64,000 bases of DNA from the NCBI GenBank assembly GCA_018821535.1, contig JAHJLV010000009.1, positions 1 to 64,000 of the forward strand. The letters run 5' to 3'. The stretch comes from Pseudomonadota bacterium. GTDB lineage: Bacteria > Desulfobacterota > Desulfobacteria > Desulfobacterales > Desulfobacteraceae. Both the position numbers and the translations under genes were made by a program. The notes beneath the pieces were generated by a model. It ran no database searches. It worked only from the letters and a program-made list of their open reading frames with translations, and had not been told where the DNA came from. Shown here piece after piece: positions 44,909 to 54,323 of this stretch; position 1 is the first letter of the stretch, and each line of letters begins with the position of its first letter.

Positions 44909-47900
44909 CTATTTTATATGCTCCACCATAAAATGCAGCCGGTTGCGCACATTTGCCTCGCTCATTCCCGCATCAAAATCCAGATAAAAAAGATTCATAT
45001 CCGGATATGCTGCCTTGATCTTTGTTTCAATACCTTTTGAAATGATATGATTTGCAATACATCCAAACGGCTGAACACTGATAACATGGTTGATGTCATG
45101 CCGGGAAAAAGTTGCGATTTCTCCGGGTATCAGCCACCCTTCTCCGAACTGGTTGGTCATGGTTAAAAACCGTGAGGCATCTTTTGCCACCTGTCTGATA
45201 TCATCAAACGGAACAGCAAATTTAAATTCAGAAAAAACATGCACAAATTTTTTATGATACGCCATGATCATCCGGTCTATGGGCATCCCTAAAATATCGA
45301 TCAGTTTTCTTCTGCGAATACCGGCCTTGATATTTTCCTTGAAATTAACCAGATCCTGGATAAAATAATCAACAATCGGCGGCAGTACCGGCTCAATGCC
45401 CTGACGGATCAACCAGTGCACCAGATCCTGATTGGCAAAATAATTATATTTGGCATAAATCTCCCCCACAACACCCATTTTCGGGAAATCCTTTTTATGC
45501 ACCGGAATATCATTAAACTCCCTGACTGCATTTTTAAGCAATCCAAATATTCGGGAATAATCAGGCCTTGTAATAGCATCCCTGACCGCCTTCATATAGT
45601 GCTGACGAACCTTCTGGGTCTGACCGGTTATTTTTTCCCGAGGGACCACGGCATAATACATTTTGGCAATGCAGTCCGCATACATGGTCGCAAAAAACAA
45701 TAATTTTATTTTCATCAGCCAGTTCATCTGAAAACCGGGCTGATCGATCAAACCGCCCGAGGTGGTGACAGAAATGACAGGGATGTCTTCATATCCTGCC
45801 CGGATCATGGCTTTGCGGATCAGGCTCAGGTAATTGGAGGCCCGGCACTGACCACCGGTCTGAGTAATGCCGATGGCAATATCACGGGGGCGATATTTTT
45901 CATTTTTCAAGGCTTTAATAATATCCCCCACCACAATAATCCCCGGGTAGCAGATGTCATTATTGGCATATTCCAGTCCCAGATCCACCGAAGATCTGTC
46001 CGGCGGCGGCAGAATCTTAAATTCATACCCTGCGCCTTTGAACAAGGCCGGCAGATAGGAAGAATAATCCTCTGCAAAAAACGGCGCCCAGATGGTTCTT
46101 TTCCGGTCTGTGTTCCCGAATCTCAAGAAGGGTTTGCGGAAAACCATGGGTCTGTTTTTTTCCGGGCCGGCAATGCTTAGGGATTCCACCATGGACCGCA
46201 GCCTTAATTTTACAGAGCCTGGATTGGATATCTCATCTATTTTAATCAATGTATGATTCTTATGTCCGGTTTTCAGAATATCTCTGACCTCGTCGATCAC
46301 CACAGCATCCGGGCCGCAGCCAAAAGAATTCAATTGAACCATCTGGACCCGGGCGGGCTGACCTGCCACCCATTTTGCGGCATTATAAATCCGGTTCGGG
46401 TAGGCCCATTGCGTAACCACCCGGGCCTCCTCAAGGGATTTGTCGTGTGCGGGCAACGCATCTTCGGTAATGATATCTGCGCCCAGCCGGGTCAGGATTT
46501 CAGGAATTTTATGATTCACCAGCCTGTCCAGATGATAGGGACGGCCGGCCAGCACAATCAGAAGATTCTTATTATTCTTTGCATTTTCGATAATTATGCG
46601 ACCTTTTTCAACCACATCTGCCTTGAATTTTTTCCGGGCCTCAATGGCGATATGAACCCCCGTTTGAATCAATGATTTTTCAATGCCGAATTGTTCCAGA
46701 TAATTCACGCATGTTTTTTTAATCAATTTTTCATCATTAAAATTCACCACAGGCCGGTCCAGCGGAATGCCGAACCGCTGCTCGGGCTGAATTGCGCTTT
46801 CAACCACATCTGCATAACTGGAAACAATGGGACAGTTATAGGCATTTACTGCATTTTCATATTCATTTTTTTCATAGACCACAACCGGATAAAAAATCCG
46901 GTCCACCTTTTTTTGCGCCAGATCCCAGATATGGCCGTGAACCAGTTTGGCAGGAAAACAGATATTGTCTGACATAAGGGTGCCCAGTCCGTTCTCACTC
47001 ATGGAAACCGTGGAGGGGGATGACAGGCAGATATTAATTCCGCAGGTGGTAAACAATGCATGCCAGAACACAAAATTTTCGTATGTGTTCAAGCTTCTGG
47101 GAATGCCCAGCGTCATCACCGGATGGGCATGGGGCAAAAGCTCCCGGTTAAATATCAGATCATTTTTAAATGCTGTGAAATCAAACCCGCTTCCCTGTTT
47201 ATTCCCTTGGGCATGAAAATGTTTCTCGCATTTGTTTCCCGAAAAAAAGGCTTTTCCATTGGGGAAATCAAACCGGGTGATGCGGCAGGTATTTTCACAC
47301 CCCTTGCAGTACATCTGCCGGGTTTTATACTGATCCACCTGTTCCAGCCGGAACAGATCCATACGACTGGCTGCAAGGTCTTTGTGCTTTTGATACGCAT
47401 TGAGAGCAGTCAATGCCGTGCCGAACGCCCCCATCAATTCGGGGATCCGGGTGGTGGCCACTTTTTTGCCTGTCATCTTCTCCAGTATCCGGACAATTGA
47501 AGAATTTTTAAATGTCCCGCCCTGCAAGACGATATGATCTCCCATTTCAGACATGGAATTGAGTTTCAATACCTTGAACAGACAATTTTTAATCACAGAA
47601 TAGGACAGGCCGGCGCTGATATCATTAATGGTTGCATTTTCCCGCAATGCCTGTTTGATCTTGGAATTCATAAAAACCGTGCACCGGGTTCCCAGATCAC
47701 AGGGCGCTTTTGCTTCACAGGCAAGGGTTGCAAATTCCTGGATACTGTAATTCAGTGATCCGGCAAGGGTTTCCAGAAACGAGCCGCAGCCGGAAGAGCA
47801 GGCTTCGTTCACCTCAACCCGGTTGATCACCCCGTTATCAATGAAAATGGCTTTCATATCCTGGCCACCGATATCCAGAATAAAAGACACCTTTGGATCA

Positions 47901-49159
47901 ACAAACCGTGCTGCCGTATAATGTGCAATGGTTTCAACAATACCGATATCCAGATTAAATGCGGTTTTGATCAGATCTTCGCCATAGCCGGTCACGCCGC
48001 TGCAGCCGATTTCCAGATCCGGATTCAGTTTTTCAACCTGATCACGGAATTCAAGCAGGCCCTGGATAACGGTTTTGATTGAATTCCCGCTGTTATTCCG
48101 GTACCATGAAAATAAAACTTCCCTGTTTTCACCCAGCACAACAATCTTGGTTGTGGTTGATCCCGAATCCACCCCCAGAAAGCATTTTTGACCCGTATAC
48201 CCGGCAAGATCACAAAAGGACACCGGCACAATTCCCGCATGCTGTTTCCAGTCTTCATACTGTTGCCGACTGTCAAATAAAGGGGCGATCCGGTCTTGTA
48301 TTTCGCTGGTCTGGCCTTGATTTTCCTGGAATAGTTCAATCAATGACTGAATGGATAACGGATGTGAAGGATGTTTATCAAAGACTGCCGCACCCATGGC
48401 AGGAATCAATTCTGACCGTTCCGGCATGACCATGTCGTTTTTTGAAATATTCAACACCTTTAAAAACATGTTCACAAGTTCCGGCAGAAAGGTAAACACC
48501 CCGCCGCAAAGCAGGATTTTCGGATGGATTTCCATGCCCCTTGCCAGGGAATTGATGCACTGAACAGCCACGGCATGGAAAACAGAAGCCGCAATGTCTG
48601 CATGGGGGATATTCCGGCTGAACATGTTCTGGACATCGGTTTTGGCAAATACCCCGCACCGTGAGGCCACAGGATATATATGATCATATTTTTTTGCCAG
48701 ATCATTGAGCGCAAAGGGTGTAATATCCAGCAATGTTGCCATCTGATCAATAAAAGATCCGGTTCCGCCGGCACAGCTGCCATTCATCCGGATATCAGGC
48801 GGTTTATTTTCCCTGAAAAAAATAATTTTTGAATCTTCACCGCCAATATCCATGGCAGTTTTAACATCCGGGTATTTTTTTCTGACAATTTCGTTGGTGG
48901 CGATCACTTCCTGAACAAAGGAAAGCCCGGTTTTTTTTGATGTGCCAAGGGCTGCAGAACCGGTCAGTTTTAAATCCAGACAGCAGTTTTTATCCTGCTG
49001 TAAAATCTGATGAAAAAAATCAAGGGCTGTCGTATAGATCCGGGCATGATGCCGCTGATAGCCTGAAAAAACAATGGTATCGTTCTGATCCATCAGAACG
49101 ATTTTTGCCGTCGTAGAACCGATATCCAGACCGGCTCTGTAAACCCTGCACGTATTCAC
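44909..49159 (-). CDS. double BcrAD/BadFG CoA-activase with DUF2229 and dehydratase-like domains
   Basis: This 1416-residue protein contains two complete activase (ASKHA) modules in one chain. Module 1 (about 1-262) has LDIGSTTAKIVLM, DIGGEDSK and the cluster cysteines C129 (NGSCAGGTGSF) and C168 (SRCGVF). Module 2 (about 326-595) has GVDSGSTTTKIVVL, DIGGQDMK, C454 (NEACSSGCGSF) and C493 (TRCTVF). In HgdC-type activators the two cysteines of each subunit of a homodimer bind one [4Fe-4S]. A Cys-rich linker (CKGCENTCRI, about 630) leads to a DUF2229-like part (about 670-900) and a dehydratase-D-like C-terminal region (GRPYHLDRLVNHKIPE, FGCGPDAVVIDE). The substrate is unknown. Confidence 0.85.
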   Translation of the reverse strand: MNTCRVYRAGLDIGSTTAKIVLMDQNDTIVFSGYQRHHARIYTTALDFFHQILQQDKNCCLDLKLTGSAALGTSKKTGLSFVQEVIATNEIVRKKYPDVKTAMDIGGEDSKIIFFRENKPPDIRMNGSCAGGTGSFIDQMATLLDITPFALNDLAKKYDHIYPVASRCGVFAKTDVQNMFSRNIPHADIAASVFHAVAVQCINSLARGMEIHPKILLCGGVFTFLPELVNMFLKVLNISKNDMVMPERSELIPAMGAAVFDKHPSHPLSIQSLIELFQENQGQTSEIQDRIAPLFDSRQQYEDWKQHAGIVPVSFCDLAGYTGQKCFLGVDSGSTTTKIVVLGENREVLFSWYRNNSGNSIKTVIQGLLEFRDQVEKLNPDLEIGCSGVTGYGEDLIKTAFNLDIGIVETIAHYTAARFVDPKVSFILDIGGQDMKAIFIDNGVINRVEVNEACSSGCGSFLETLAGSLNYSIQEFATLACEAKAPCDLGTRCTVFMNSKIKQALRENATINDISAGLSYSVIKNCLFKVLKLNSMSEMGDHIVLQGGTFKNSSIVRILEKMTGKKVATTRIPELMGAFGTALTALNAYQKHKDLAASRMDLFRLEQVDQYKTRQMYCKGCENTCRITRFDFPNGKAFFSGNKCEKHFHAQGNKQGSGFDFTAFKNDLIFNRELLPHAHPVMTLGIPRSLNTYENFVFWHALFTTCGINICLSSPSTVSMSENGLGTLMSDNICFPAKLVHGHIWDLAQKKVDRIFYPVVVYEKNEYENAVNAYNCPIVSSYADVVESAIQPEQRFGIPLDRPVVNFNDEKLIKKTCVNYLEQFGIEKSLIQTGVHIAIEARKKFKADVVEKGRIIIENAKNNKNLLIVLAGRPYHLDRLVNHKIPEILTRLGADIITEDALPAHDKSLEEARVVTQWAYPNRIYNAAKWVAGQPARVQMVQLNSFGCGPDAVVIDEVRDILKTGHKNHTLIKIDEISNPGSVKLRLRSMVESLSIAGPEKNRPMVFRKPFLRFGNTDRKRTIWAPFFAEDYSSYLPALFKGAGYEFKILPPPDRSSVDLGLEYANNDICYPGIIVVGDIIKALKNEKYRPRDIAIGITQTGGQCRASNYLSLIRKAMIRAGYEDIPVISVTTSGGLIDQPGFQMNWLMKIKLLFFATMYADCIAKMYYAVVPREKITGQTQKVRQHYMKAVRDAITRPDYSRIFGLLKNAVREFNDIPVHKKDFPKMGVVGEIYAKYNYFANQDLVHWLIRQGIEPVLPPIVDYFIQDLVNFKENIKAGIRRRKLIDILGMPIDRMIMAYHKKFVHVFSEFKFAVPFDDIRQVAKDASRFLTMTNQFGEGWLIPGEIATFSRHDINHVISVQPFGCIANHIISKGIETKIKAAYPDMNLFYLDFDAGMSEANVRNRLHFMVEHIK

Positions 49160-49743
49160 TTCGTTTTAATTCCCGTGTCACATCTGTTTTTTAAAACATG
49201 CATCTCAAAAGATCGATCAACACCATATATATTATAGATTATTTCAGGAAATTAACTTAATCAGGTTTTAAGAAAAAATTCAACAGATTTTAATATACAC
49301 CAAAAGCCATTGCATCCCCGCCCCGGTTGAATAATCTTCTGCCCCCAGAATGGGAATACATGAATTATTATGGACATTGGTATTGCTTGTCTGTGCCTTG
49401 GATCATCCAAATACCTGAGCGCCTGGAGGATTCAGGTTGATGCAAGTGTTATGGGTTGCCAACTGACGTTGGATTCAATTTTATGATGTAGAGTGTTGAA
49501 TAAAAACCTTTGCGAACCATTTTGAATAATGGTATGAATTTTCCTTATTGATATTTTAAAAATTCATATAGATGGGATATTTAGATTTTTTGGATGTCCA
49601 TTTAGTTTGATAAGCGGATTTGAAAGATATACAGAACCACACAATTAATTGTTACAATGCAAGCACTTAACCCCGCTGGATCTTGAAGAAGCTATAGCTA
49701 CTAATGTGTTAAACTGGCCGGCAGTAATAATGTGAGGGAAATT
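49160..49743. other. 584-base intergenic region
   Basis: No gene, tRNA or repeat was recognised. The region contains several short stop-rich frames. It separates the minus-strand activase gene from the plus-strand ATPase pair and could hold an insertion boundary. Confidence 0.45.
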
Positions 49744-51036
49744 ATGGCAAAGATAGAAGGATTCAGGATCAAAAACTTCAGGTCGTTGAAGGACGTTACT
49801 CTTGGCCGGTTGTGGAATCAGCAACTGGCCGATCCTCTTACACCCATGACTGCGGTCATCGGTAAAAATGGTGTTGGGAAAAGTACATTATTTGATGCAT
49901 TTGGTTTCTTGGCAGATGCCTTGAAATCAGGCGTTGAAGAGGCTTGCGACTCTCGCGGTCGAGGTGGCTTCAAGAGAATCAGGGCACAAGCTCAACAAGA
50001 ACCAATCGAATTCCAAGTGTATTACAAGGAAGATGGGAATGCACGGCCCATTACGTATGAGATTGCAATTGATATAGATAGTTCCGGCCGTCCATTTGTG
50101 TTGAAAGAACGTCTCAGACAAAGGCGCAAAGGCCAAAAGCATGGGTGGCCTTTTTCATTTCTTGTGTTGAATAGTGGAAAAGGGGTTGTTTGGAAAGGAG
50201 ATTTGGATGGTGTTGAAATCGATGAACATCAGGGAGATTTCGATCTGTTTGACCTGATGGAATCCATCAAATCAGGCAAATCCAAGGAAGAGTCCAGAGA
50301 AACTGAAGTTGTCGAACTTGAGGATATACGCAAGCTCGGAATTTCAACACTGGGGTCATTGAAACAACATCCGAGAATTTCAGCCTTTCGAAGATTCATC
50401 GAAGGATGGTACCTTAGCTACTTCACTCCCGATGCCGCTCGCAGTCTGCCGCTTGCCGGACCTCAAAAGCATCTCAACATCCATGGTGACAATCTTGGCA
50501 ATGTAGTGCAGTTCATGGAACGAGAACACCCAAAGCGGTTCCAGGCGATTCTGAATCGGATTGCTGATAAAATCCCCGGTATCAACAAGATTGATACGGA
50601 AGCTACTAACGATGGTCGCTTGCTTCTGCGATTTAATGACAAAGGCTTTCAGGACCCATTTTATTCCCAACAGATGTCTGACGGAACATTGAAGGTATTT
50701 GCCTATTTACTTTTACTTGAAGATCCGACACCACCGCCGTTTTTATGCATCGAAGAACCGGAAAATGGCTTGTATCACAAGCTCCTGGAATCCTTAGCGA
50801 AGGAATTTCGTGAACACGCGACAGGCCGCAAGGGCGGGTCTCAGGTTTTCATCACTACCCATCAACCATATTTGGTTGATGCCTTGGAGCCTTCTGAAGT
50901 CTGGATTCTGGAAAAGGGTCCAGATGGTTTTTCAATTATCCGGAGGGCAAGTGAAGACGAGATGGTGAAGAACTTGGTTGCGGAAGGATTGCCTTTAGGC
51001 GGACTCTGGTACAGTGATTATTTGGATGCGAGGTAA
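49744..51036 (+). CDS. AAA family ATPase, OLD/SMC-like, of a putative defence pair
   Basis: The 430-residue protein has Walker A VIGKNGVGKSTLFDA (about residues 38-52), typical of AAA_21/OLD-like ABC ATPases. A long insertion with charged helices follows, then SDGTLKVFAYLLLLED (signature-like), LCIEEPENGLYHKL (Walker B, about 345) and VFITTHQPYLVDAL (switch histidine). ATG 49744 is preferred to GTG 49732 since GAGGG lies six bases upstream. It is followed five bases later by a DUF4276 gene, a recurrent pair in bacterial genomes. Role as a phage-defence sensor is inferred from similarity to OLD, Gabija and PARIS ATPases. Confidence 0.75.
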   Translation: MAKIEGFRIKNFRSLKDVTLGRLWNQQLADPLTPMTAVIGKNGVGKSTLFDAFGFLADALKSGVEEACDSRGRGGFKRIRAQAQQEPIEFQVYYKEDGNARPITYEIAIDIDSSGRPFVLKERLRQRRKGQKHGWPFSFLVLNSGKGVVWKGDLDGVEIDEHQGDFDLFDLMESIKSGKSKEESRETEVVELEDIRKLGISTLGSLKQHPRISAFRRFIEGWYLSYFTPDAARSLPLAGPQKHLNIHGDNLGNVVQFMEREHPKRFQAILNRIADKIPGINKIDTEATNDGRLLLRFNDKGFQDPFYSQQMSDGTLKVFAYLLLLEDPTPPPFLCIEEPENGLYHKLLESLAKEFREHATGRKGGSQVFITTHQPYLVDALEPSEVWILEKGPDGFSIIRRASEDEMVKNLVAEGLPLGGLWYSDYLDAR

Positions 51037-51040
51037 GCAG

Positions 51041-51706
51041 ATGCATTTTGAAATACTCGTTGAAGACCAGTCCGGAAAAAAGGCTCTCGATATTCTGATC
51101 CCCAAACTCATTGGTATTGAGAATTCATTCAAGGTTCATCCGTATAAAGGAATTGGCCGGATTCCAAAAAACCTTTGCGGCAAGGTCGATATAAGCAAAC
51201 GCATCTTGTTAATGCAACTCCCTAAATTGCTAAGGGGCTACGGAAACACATTTGCCAATTACCCGAAAGATTTTCCTGCTGTGGTGATTTTGATTTGCGA
51301 CTTGGATGCTAAGTGCCTGAAGGTCTTCCGCGAAGAATTATTTACGATTCTCAACGCATGTGTTCAAAAACCCGAAACTCGTTTTTGTGTTGCCATAGAG
51401 GAAGGCGAAGCTTGGTTTCTCGGCGACATTCCCGCACTCAAGAAAGCATATCCAAAAGCAAAAGATGCTGTTCTAAACGCATACGTTAATGATTCCATTT
51501 GTGGCACATGGGAAAAACTTGCCGATGCCATTTATCCAGGTGGCTCAGCGGCACTTTCAAATAAGGGTTGGCAAGCCATTGGGTCTGAGAAGTCTGAATG
51601 GGCTGGAAAAATCGCACCACATATGGATGTGAACAACAATGCATCCCCAAGCTTTGGCTATCTCCGGGTAAAAATTATGGAATTGACTGGAAGTCCTCCG
51701 ATATGA
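51041..51706 (+). CDS. DUF4276 TOPRIM-like protein
   Basis: The 221-residue protein starts MHFEILVEDQSGKKALDIL, the DUF4276 opening. It carries a TOPRIM-like acidic set: Glu8, then D87-x-D89 (VVILICDLDAKC) and Glu120 (CVAIEEGEAWFLGD). TOPRIM nucleases of OLD, Gabija and AriB use similarly placed acids for metal-dependent cleavage. The start is set at ATG 51041, five bases after the ATPase stop, with AGGT upstream; the frame is open further up. The pair is likely co-transcribed as one functional unit. Enzymatic activity has not been shown for this family to my knowledge. Confidence 0.7.
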   Translation: MHFEILVEDQSGKKALDILIPKLIGIENSFKVHPYKGIGRIPKNLCGKVDISKRILLMQLPKLLRGYGNTFANYPKDFPAVVILICDLDAKCLKVFREELFTILNACVQKPETRFCVAIEEGEAWFLGDIPALKKAYPKAKDAVLNAYVNDSICGTWEKLADAIYPGGSAALSNKGWQAIGSEKSEWAGKIAPHMDVNNNASPSFGYLRVKIMELTGSPPI

Positions 51707-51902
51707 CACTTATTTCCAATAACAAAATGCACCGGACAAACTGGTGATTTTATCGTTATGCTTTATACAGAAAGTTAAATTTTTCGTTGATCGTAAATCA
51801 AGAATATTTATCCGATGCATGAAATTTTGGGGGATGGAAATTGTCAAAGATATCATTTGATGATTATGCTCAGTCTGGATAAAAATAAGCGTTTACAAAG
51901 AT

Positions 51903-52379
51903 TTATATTTTTTTCAAAAAAACAAGTTTGTGATCGTTCTGTGCATAAAAATCAGGGAACTGTGCGATTCTGATACAGCCGCATTTCAGATAAAACTGTA
52001 TGGTTGGTTCATATATGGCGCGCGATGAAGTTTCAATCCAGATATTTTTGCCGGATAAGCGGGTAATATCTTCCACAGCCATTTCCATCAAACGTTTCCC
52101 GATACCCTTTCCCCTTTGAGACTTATGAACCGCGATCCAGTAAAGGTCAAAACTGTCCCGGGTTCCGGGGATCGGGCCATAACAGGTATAGGCAACCGGA
52201 ACTTTGTCCTTTTCTGCGACATTAAAAATATAGCCGCTTTTTTCCGGACCTTTGCTTAGATTCTCCTGAGCCAGCTCCTCGGCAATGTCTATTTCTGAAT
52301 CAGAAAAAAACCCGGTGGATTTTACAATCTCACTGATCGCCCGGACATCTGATTCCTTTAATTGTGATCTGTAATTCAT
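51903..52379 (-). CDS. GNAT N-acetyltransferase, last gene of the KamA operon
   Basis: This 158-residue protein has the GNAT acetyl-CoA motif SQRGKGIGKRLMEMA (R/QxxGxG/A, about residues 90-104), preceded by the beta-strand YWIAVHK. C-terminal strands ISPFYLKCG-like (TIQFYLKCGCIRIAQFPDFY) are also GNAT features. It lies 4 bases after the stop of the upstream ATP-grasp gene and closes the operon. It may acetylate the product built by the aminomutase and ligases (compare AblB, which makes N-epsilon-acetyl-beta-lysine), but this is inferred from context. Confidence 0.82.
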   Translation of the reverse strand: MNYRSQLKESDVRAISEIVKSTGFFSDSEIDIAEELAQENLSKGPEKSGYIFNVAEKDKVPVAYTCYGPIPGTRDSFDLYWIAVHKSQRGKGIGKRLMEMAVEDITRLSGKNIWIETSSRAIYEPTIQFYLKCGCIRIAQFPDFYAQNDHKLVFLKKI

Positions 52380-52383
52380 TTGT

Positions 52384-53349
52384 TCAGCTTATATTCTCAA
52401 TAATTCTGTTTATGACAGTTTGAGTACTGTATCCTGCCTGGGCGGCTGCGGCAATAAAGCCGCTGTCTTCCGATATGCAGGGGTTTCCATTGATTTCAAG
52501 GATAAACACATTGTCCTTTTCATCCACCCTAAAATCAATACGGGCATAGCCTTTCAGATTAAATACATTCCAGGTGCTGACACAGATTTCAATCAGCTTG
52601 TCTTTAAGGGCCGGGGTGTGTTCCAGGGTGCTGAACTCCCGGTGGGTCTGCTGATATTCCTCACTTGTCTGGTCCCATTTGGCCTTATATCCCACGATTT
52701 TATGCTTATCATCAAAATATGACGAAAACATCATCTCCGCAGGCGGCAAAACTTCAACCGTGTTCCTGTCAGCCAGCATGCTCACATTAAATTCTCTGCC
52801 CTCAATAAAGGTCTCAATAAAATAATGGGCCGATGACAAATGGGACAGGTTTTTCAATTTGTCTGTTTCAGCAGGCTGGAAAATATAGTCTGAACTGATT
52901 CCCACGGATGCTTCCTCCCAGATCGGCTTGGCAATATATGTTTTCTGATCATCCAGTTTCTGGATTTCATCCATGGAAAAAAAATCCGCTGTGGGCAGAT
53001 GGTTCAACTGCATTATTTTTTTGGCCAGAACCTTGTTTGTGGTGACAAACAAGGCATCCAGGGGAACACCGGTATAGGGTATTTTCAGTGAATTCAAAAT
53101 TGCCGGTGCAAAATAAATCAGTTCGCCTTTTCCCCATGTTGATTCCACCAGATTAAACACCAGATCCGGATTTTCTGAGGCCACGGCCAGAATATCCTTT
53201 TGTATATCATCCCCCACGGTCCGGCACATCACATCGAATCCGGATTGAATGCAGGCCTCTTTCACCAGGTCTCTTTGGGACAGCACATCTATTTCATCCA
53301 ATGTCTGGTTGCAGATCTGATTGTGCAGTATGACAATTTTTTTTTTCAT
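52384..53349 (-). CDS. ATP-grasp ligase, D-Ala-D-Ala-ligase-like (second of two)
   Basis: The 321-residue protein has the ligase fold: an N-terminal domain with DLVFNLVESTWGKGELIYFAP and TGVPLDALFVTTNKVLAKKI, a central ATP-grasp part with YIAKPIWEEASVGIS, FIETFIEGREFNVSML, and the metal loop FILEINGNPCI. The active-site Glu/Asn pair (LEINGN) is intact. It is about 10-20 residues shorter than DdlB, and the sequence departs from it strongly. It overlaps its upstream partner by 4 bases (ATGA). It probably forms a peptide bond between two small amino compounds. Confidence 0.82.
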   Translation of the reverse strand: MKKKIVILHNQICNQTLDEIDVLSQRDLVKEACIQSGFDVMCRTVGDDIQKDILAVASENPDLVFNLVESTWGKGELIYFAPAILNSLKIPYTGVPLDALFVTTNKVLAKKIMQLNHLPTADFFSMDEIQKLDDQKTYIAKPIWEEASVGISSDYIFQPAETDKLKNLSHLSSAHYFIETFIEGREFNVSMLADRNTVEVLPPAEMMFSSYFDDKHKIVGYKAKWDQTSEEYQQTHREFSTLEHTPALKDKLIEICVSTWNVFNLKGYARIDFRVDEKDNVFILEINGNPCISEDSGFIAAAAQAGYSTQTVINRIIENIS

Positions 53350-54323
53350 GCGGGGAAATTTCTTTTTATGGCTGAAGCAAGAATGGTATTGATAATGTCC
53401 TGGTATGAAACATTATTCAAGCGGCATAAAATCGGCAGGTCGGAAATCTGCGGGTTCAGACCGGCCAGCGGGTTTACTTCAATAAAACTTATTTTTCCGA
53501 AACGGTCGACCCGCACATCAATTCTGCCGCCGTCAAAGCAATTGAGCGCTTTCCAGGCAGCAAGGGCAATCTTTTTGCAGTCTTCGAGCATCTGTCCTTC
53601 CACTGCAATATAATCCACCACCTGTTCATAATTTTCTTTATTCTCATAGGAATAAATCGCGTCTGTTGCCTGTTTATACACAATTTCCATGGCACCCGGC
53701 ACCATGGCCGCATCTCCTGTGCCCAGAACCCCAACGGTAAATTCCCTTCCCGGCAGATATTCTTCAACCAGAACAGGTTGAGAAAATTGGGTCAAAAGTT
53801 TTTTACAGACCGCTTCCAGTTCTTCTTTTGAATTCAGCTTTGACGCTGAATCAATTCCTTTGCCCGTACCCTCAAAAACCGGTTTGGCAAAAAGCGGATA
53901 TTCAAGATCAATATCCTGTATGTCTGCAAGGTCAGACACCACATGAAATGCAGGGGTATTCACACCGCTGTCTCTGACGATCTGTTTTGCAAAGCCTTTG
54001 TTTAAACCCACACCCAGCGTCACCGGTCCTGAAAAAACATACGGAATTTTATACAGATCCAGCAGTGCCGGAACAAGCGATTCCCGGCCATCCCCGTAAA
54101 GCCCTTCACATATGTTGAACACCATGTCCCAGGTTTCTCCTTCCAGCAGTTTTTTCATCAGCTGGCGGGCATTGCCGATTCTTTCGGTATGATGTCCGGC
54201 ATTTTGGATAGCGGTTTCCAGCCCTTCAATGGTGCTTTCCTTGTCAAATTCAGCTGTTTCTTCCATGGAATATCCCTGGTTGAGATAATCTGATCGAAGA
54301 TCATAGGTCAGTCCAATTTTCAT
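53346..54323 (-). CDS. ATP-grasp ligase, D-Ala-D-Ala-ligase-like (first of two)
   Basis: The 325-residue protein has VFNICEGLYGDGRESLVPAL and IPYVFSGPVTLGVGLNK in the N-terminal part, then YPLFAKPVFEGTGKGI (ATP binding), PVLVEEYLPGREFTVGVLG and the metal site FIEVNPLAGL. Compared with the downstream paralogue, the overall order is the same but identity is modest, so the two probably have different substrates. It overlaps both neighbours by 4 bases. As in the dipeptide synthases of the ATP-grasp family, it would activate a carboxylate as an acyl phosphate. Confidence 0.82.
   Translation of the reverse strand: MKIGLTYDLRSDYLNQGYSMEETAEFDKESTIEGLETAIQNAGHHTERIGNARQLMKKLLEGETWDMVFNICEGLYGDGRESLVPALLDLYKIPYVFSGPVTLGVGLNKGFAKQIVRDSGVNTPAFHVVSDLADIQDIDLEYPLFAKPVFEGTGKGIDSASKLNSKEELEAVCKKLLTQFSQPVLVEEYLPGREFTVGVLGTGDAAMVPGAMEIVYKQATDAIYSYENKENYEQVVDYIAVEGQMLEDCKKIALAAWKALNCFDGGRIDVRVDRFGKISFIEVNPLAGLNPQISDLPILCRLNNVSYQDIINTILASAIKRNFPA

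Noticed and set aside
49300..49743. possible gene remnant before the ATPase pair
   Set aside because: Short frames such as the one ending near 49733 give plausible peptides of fewer than 30 residues, but none matched a family I recognise.
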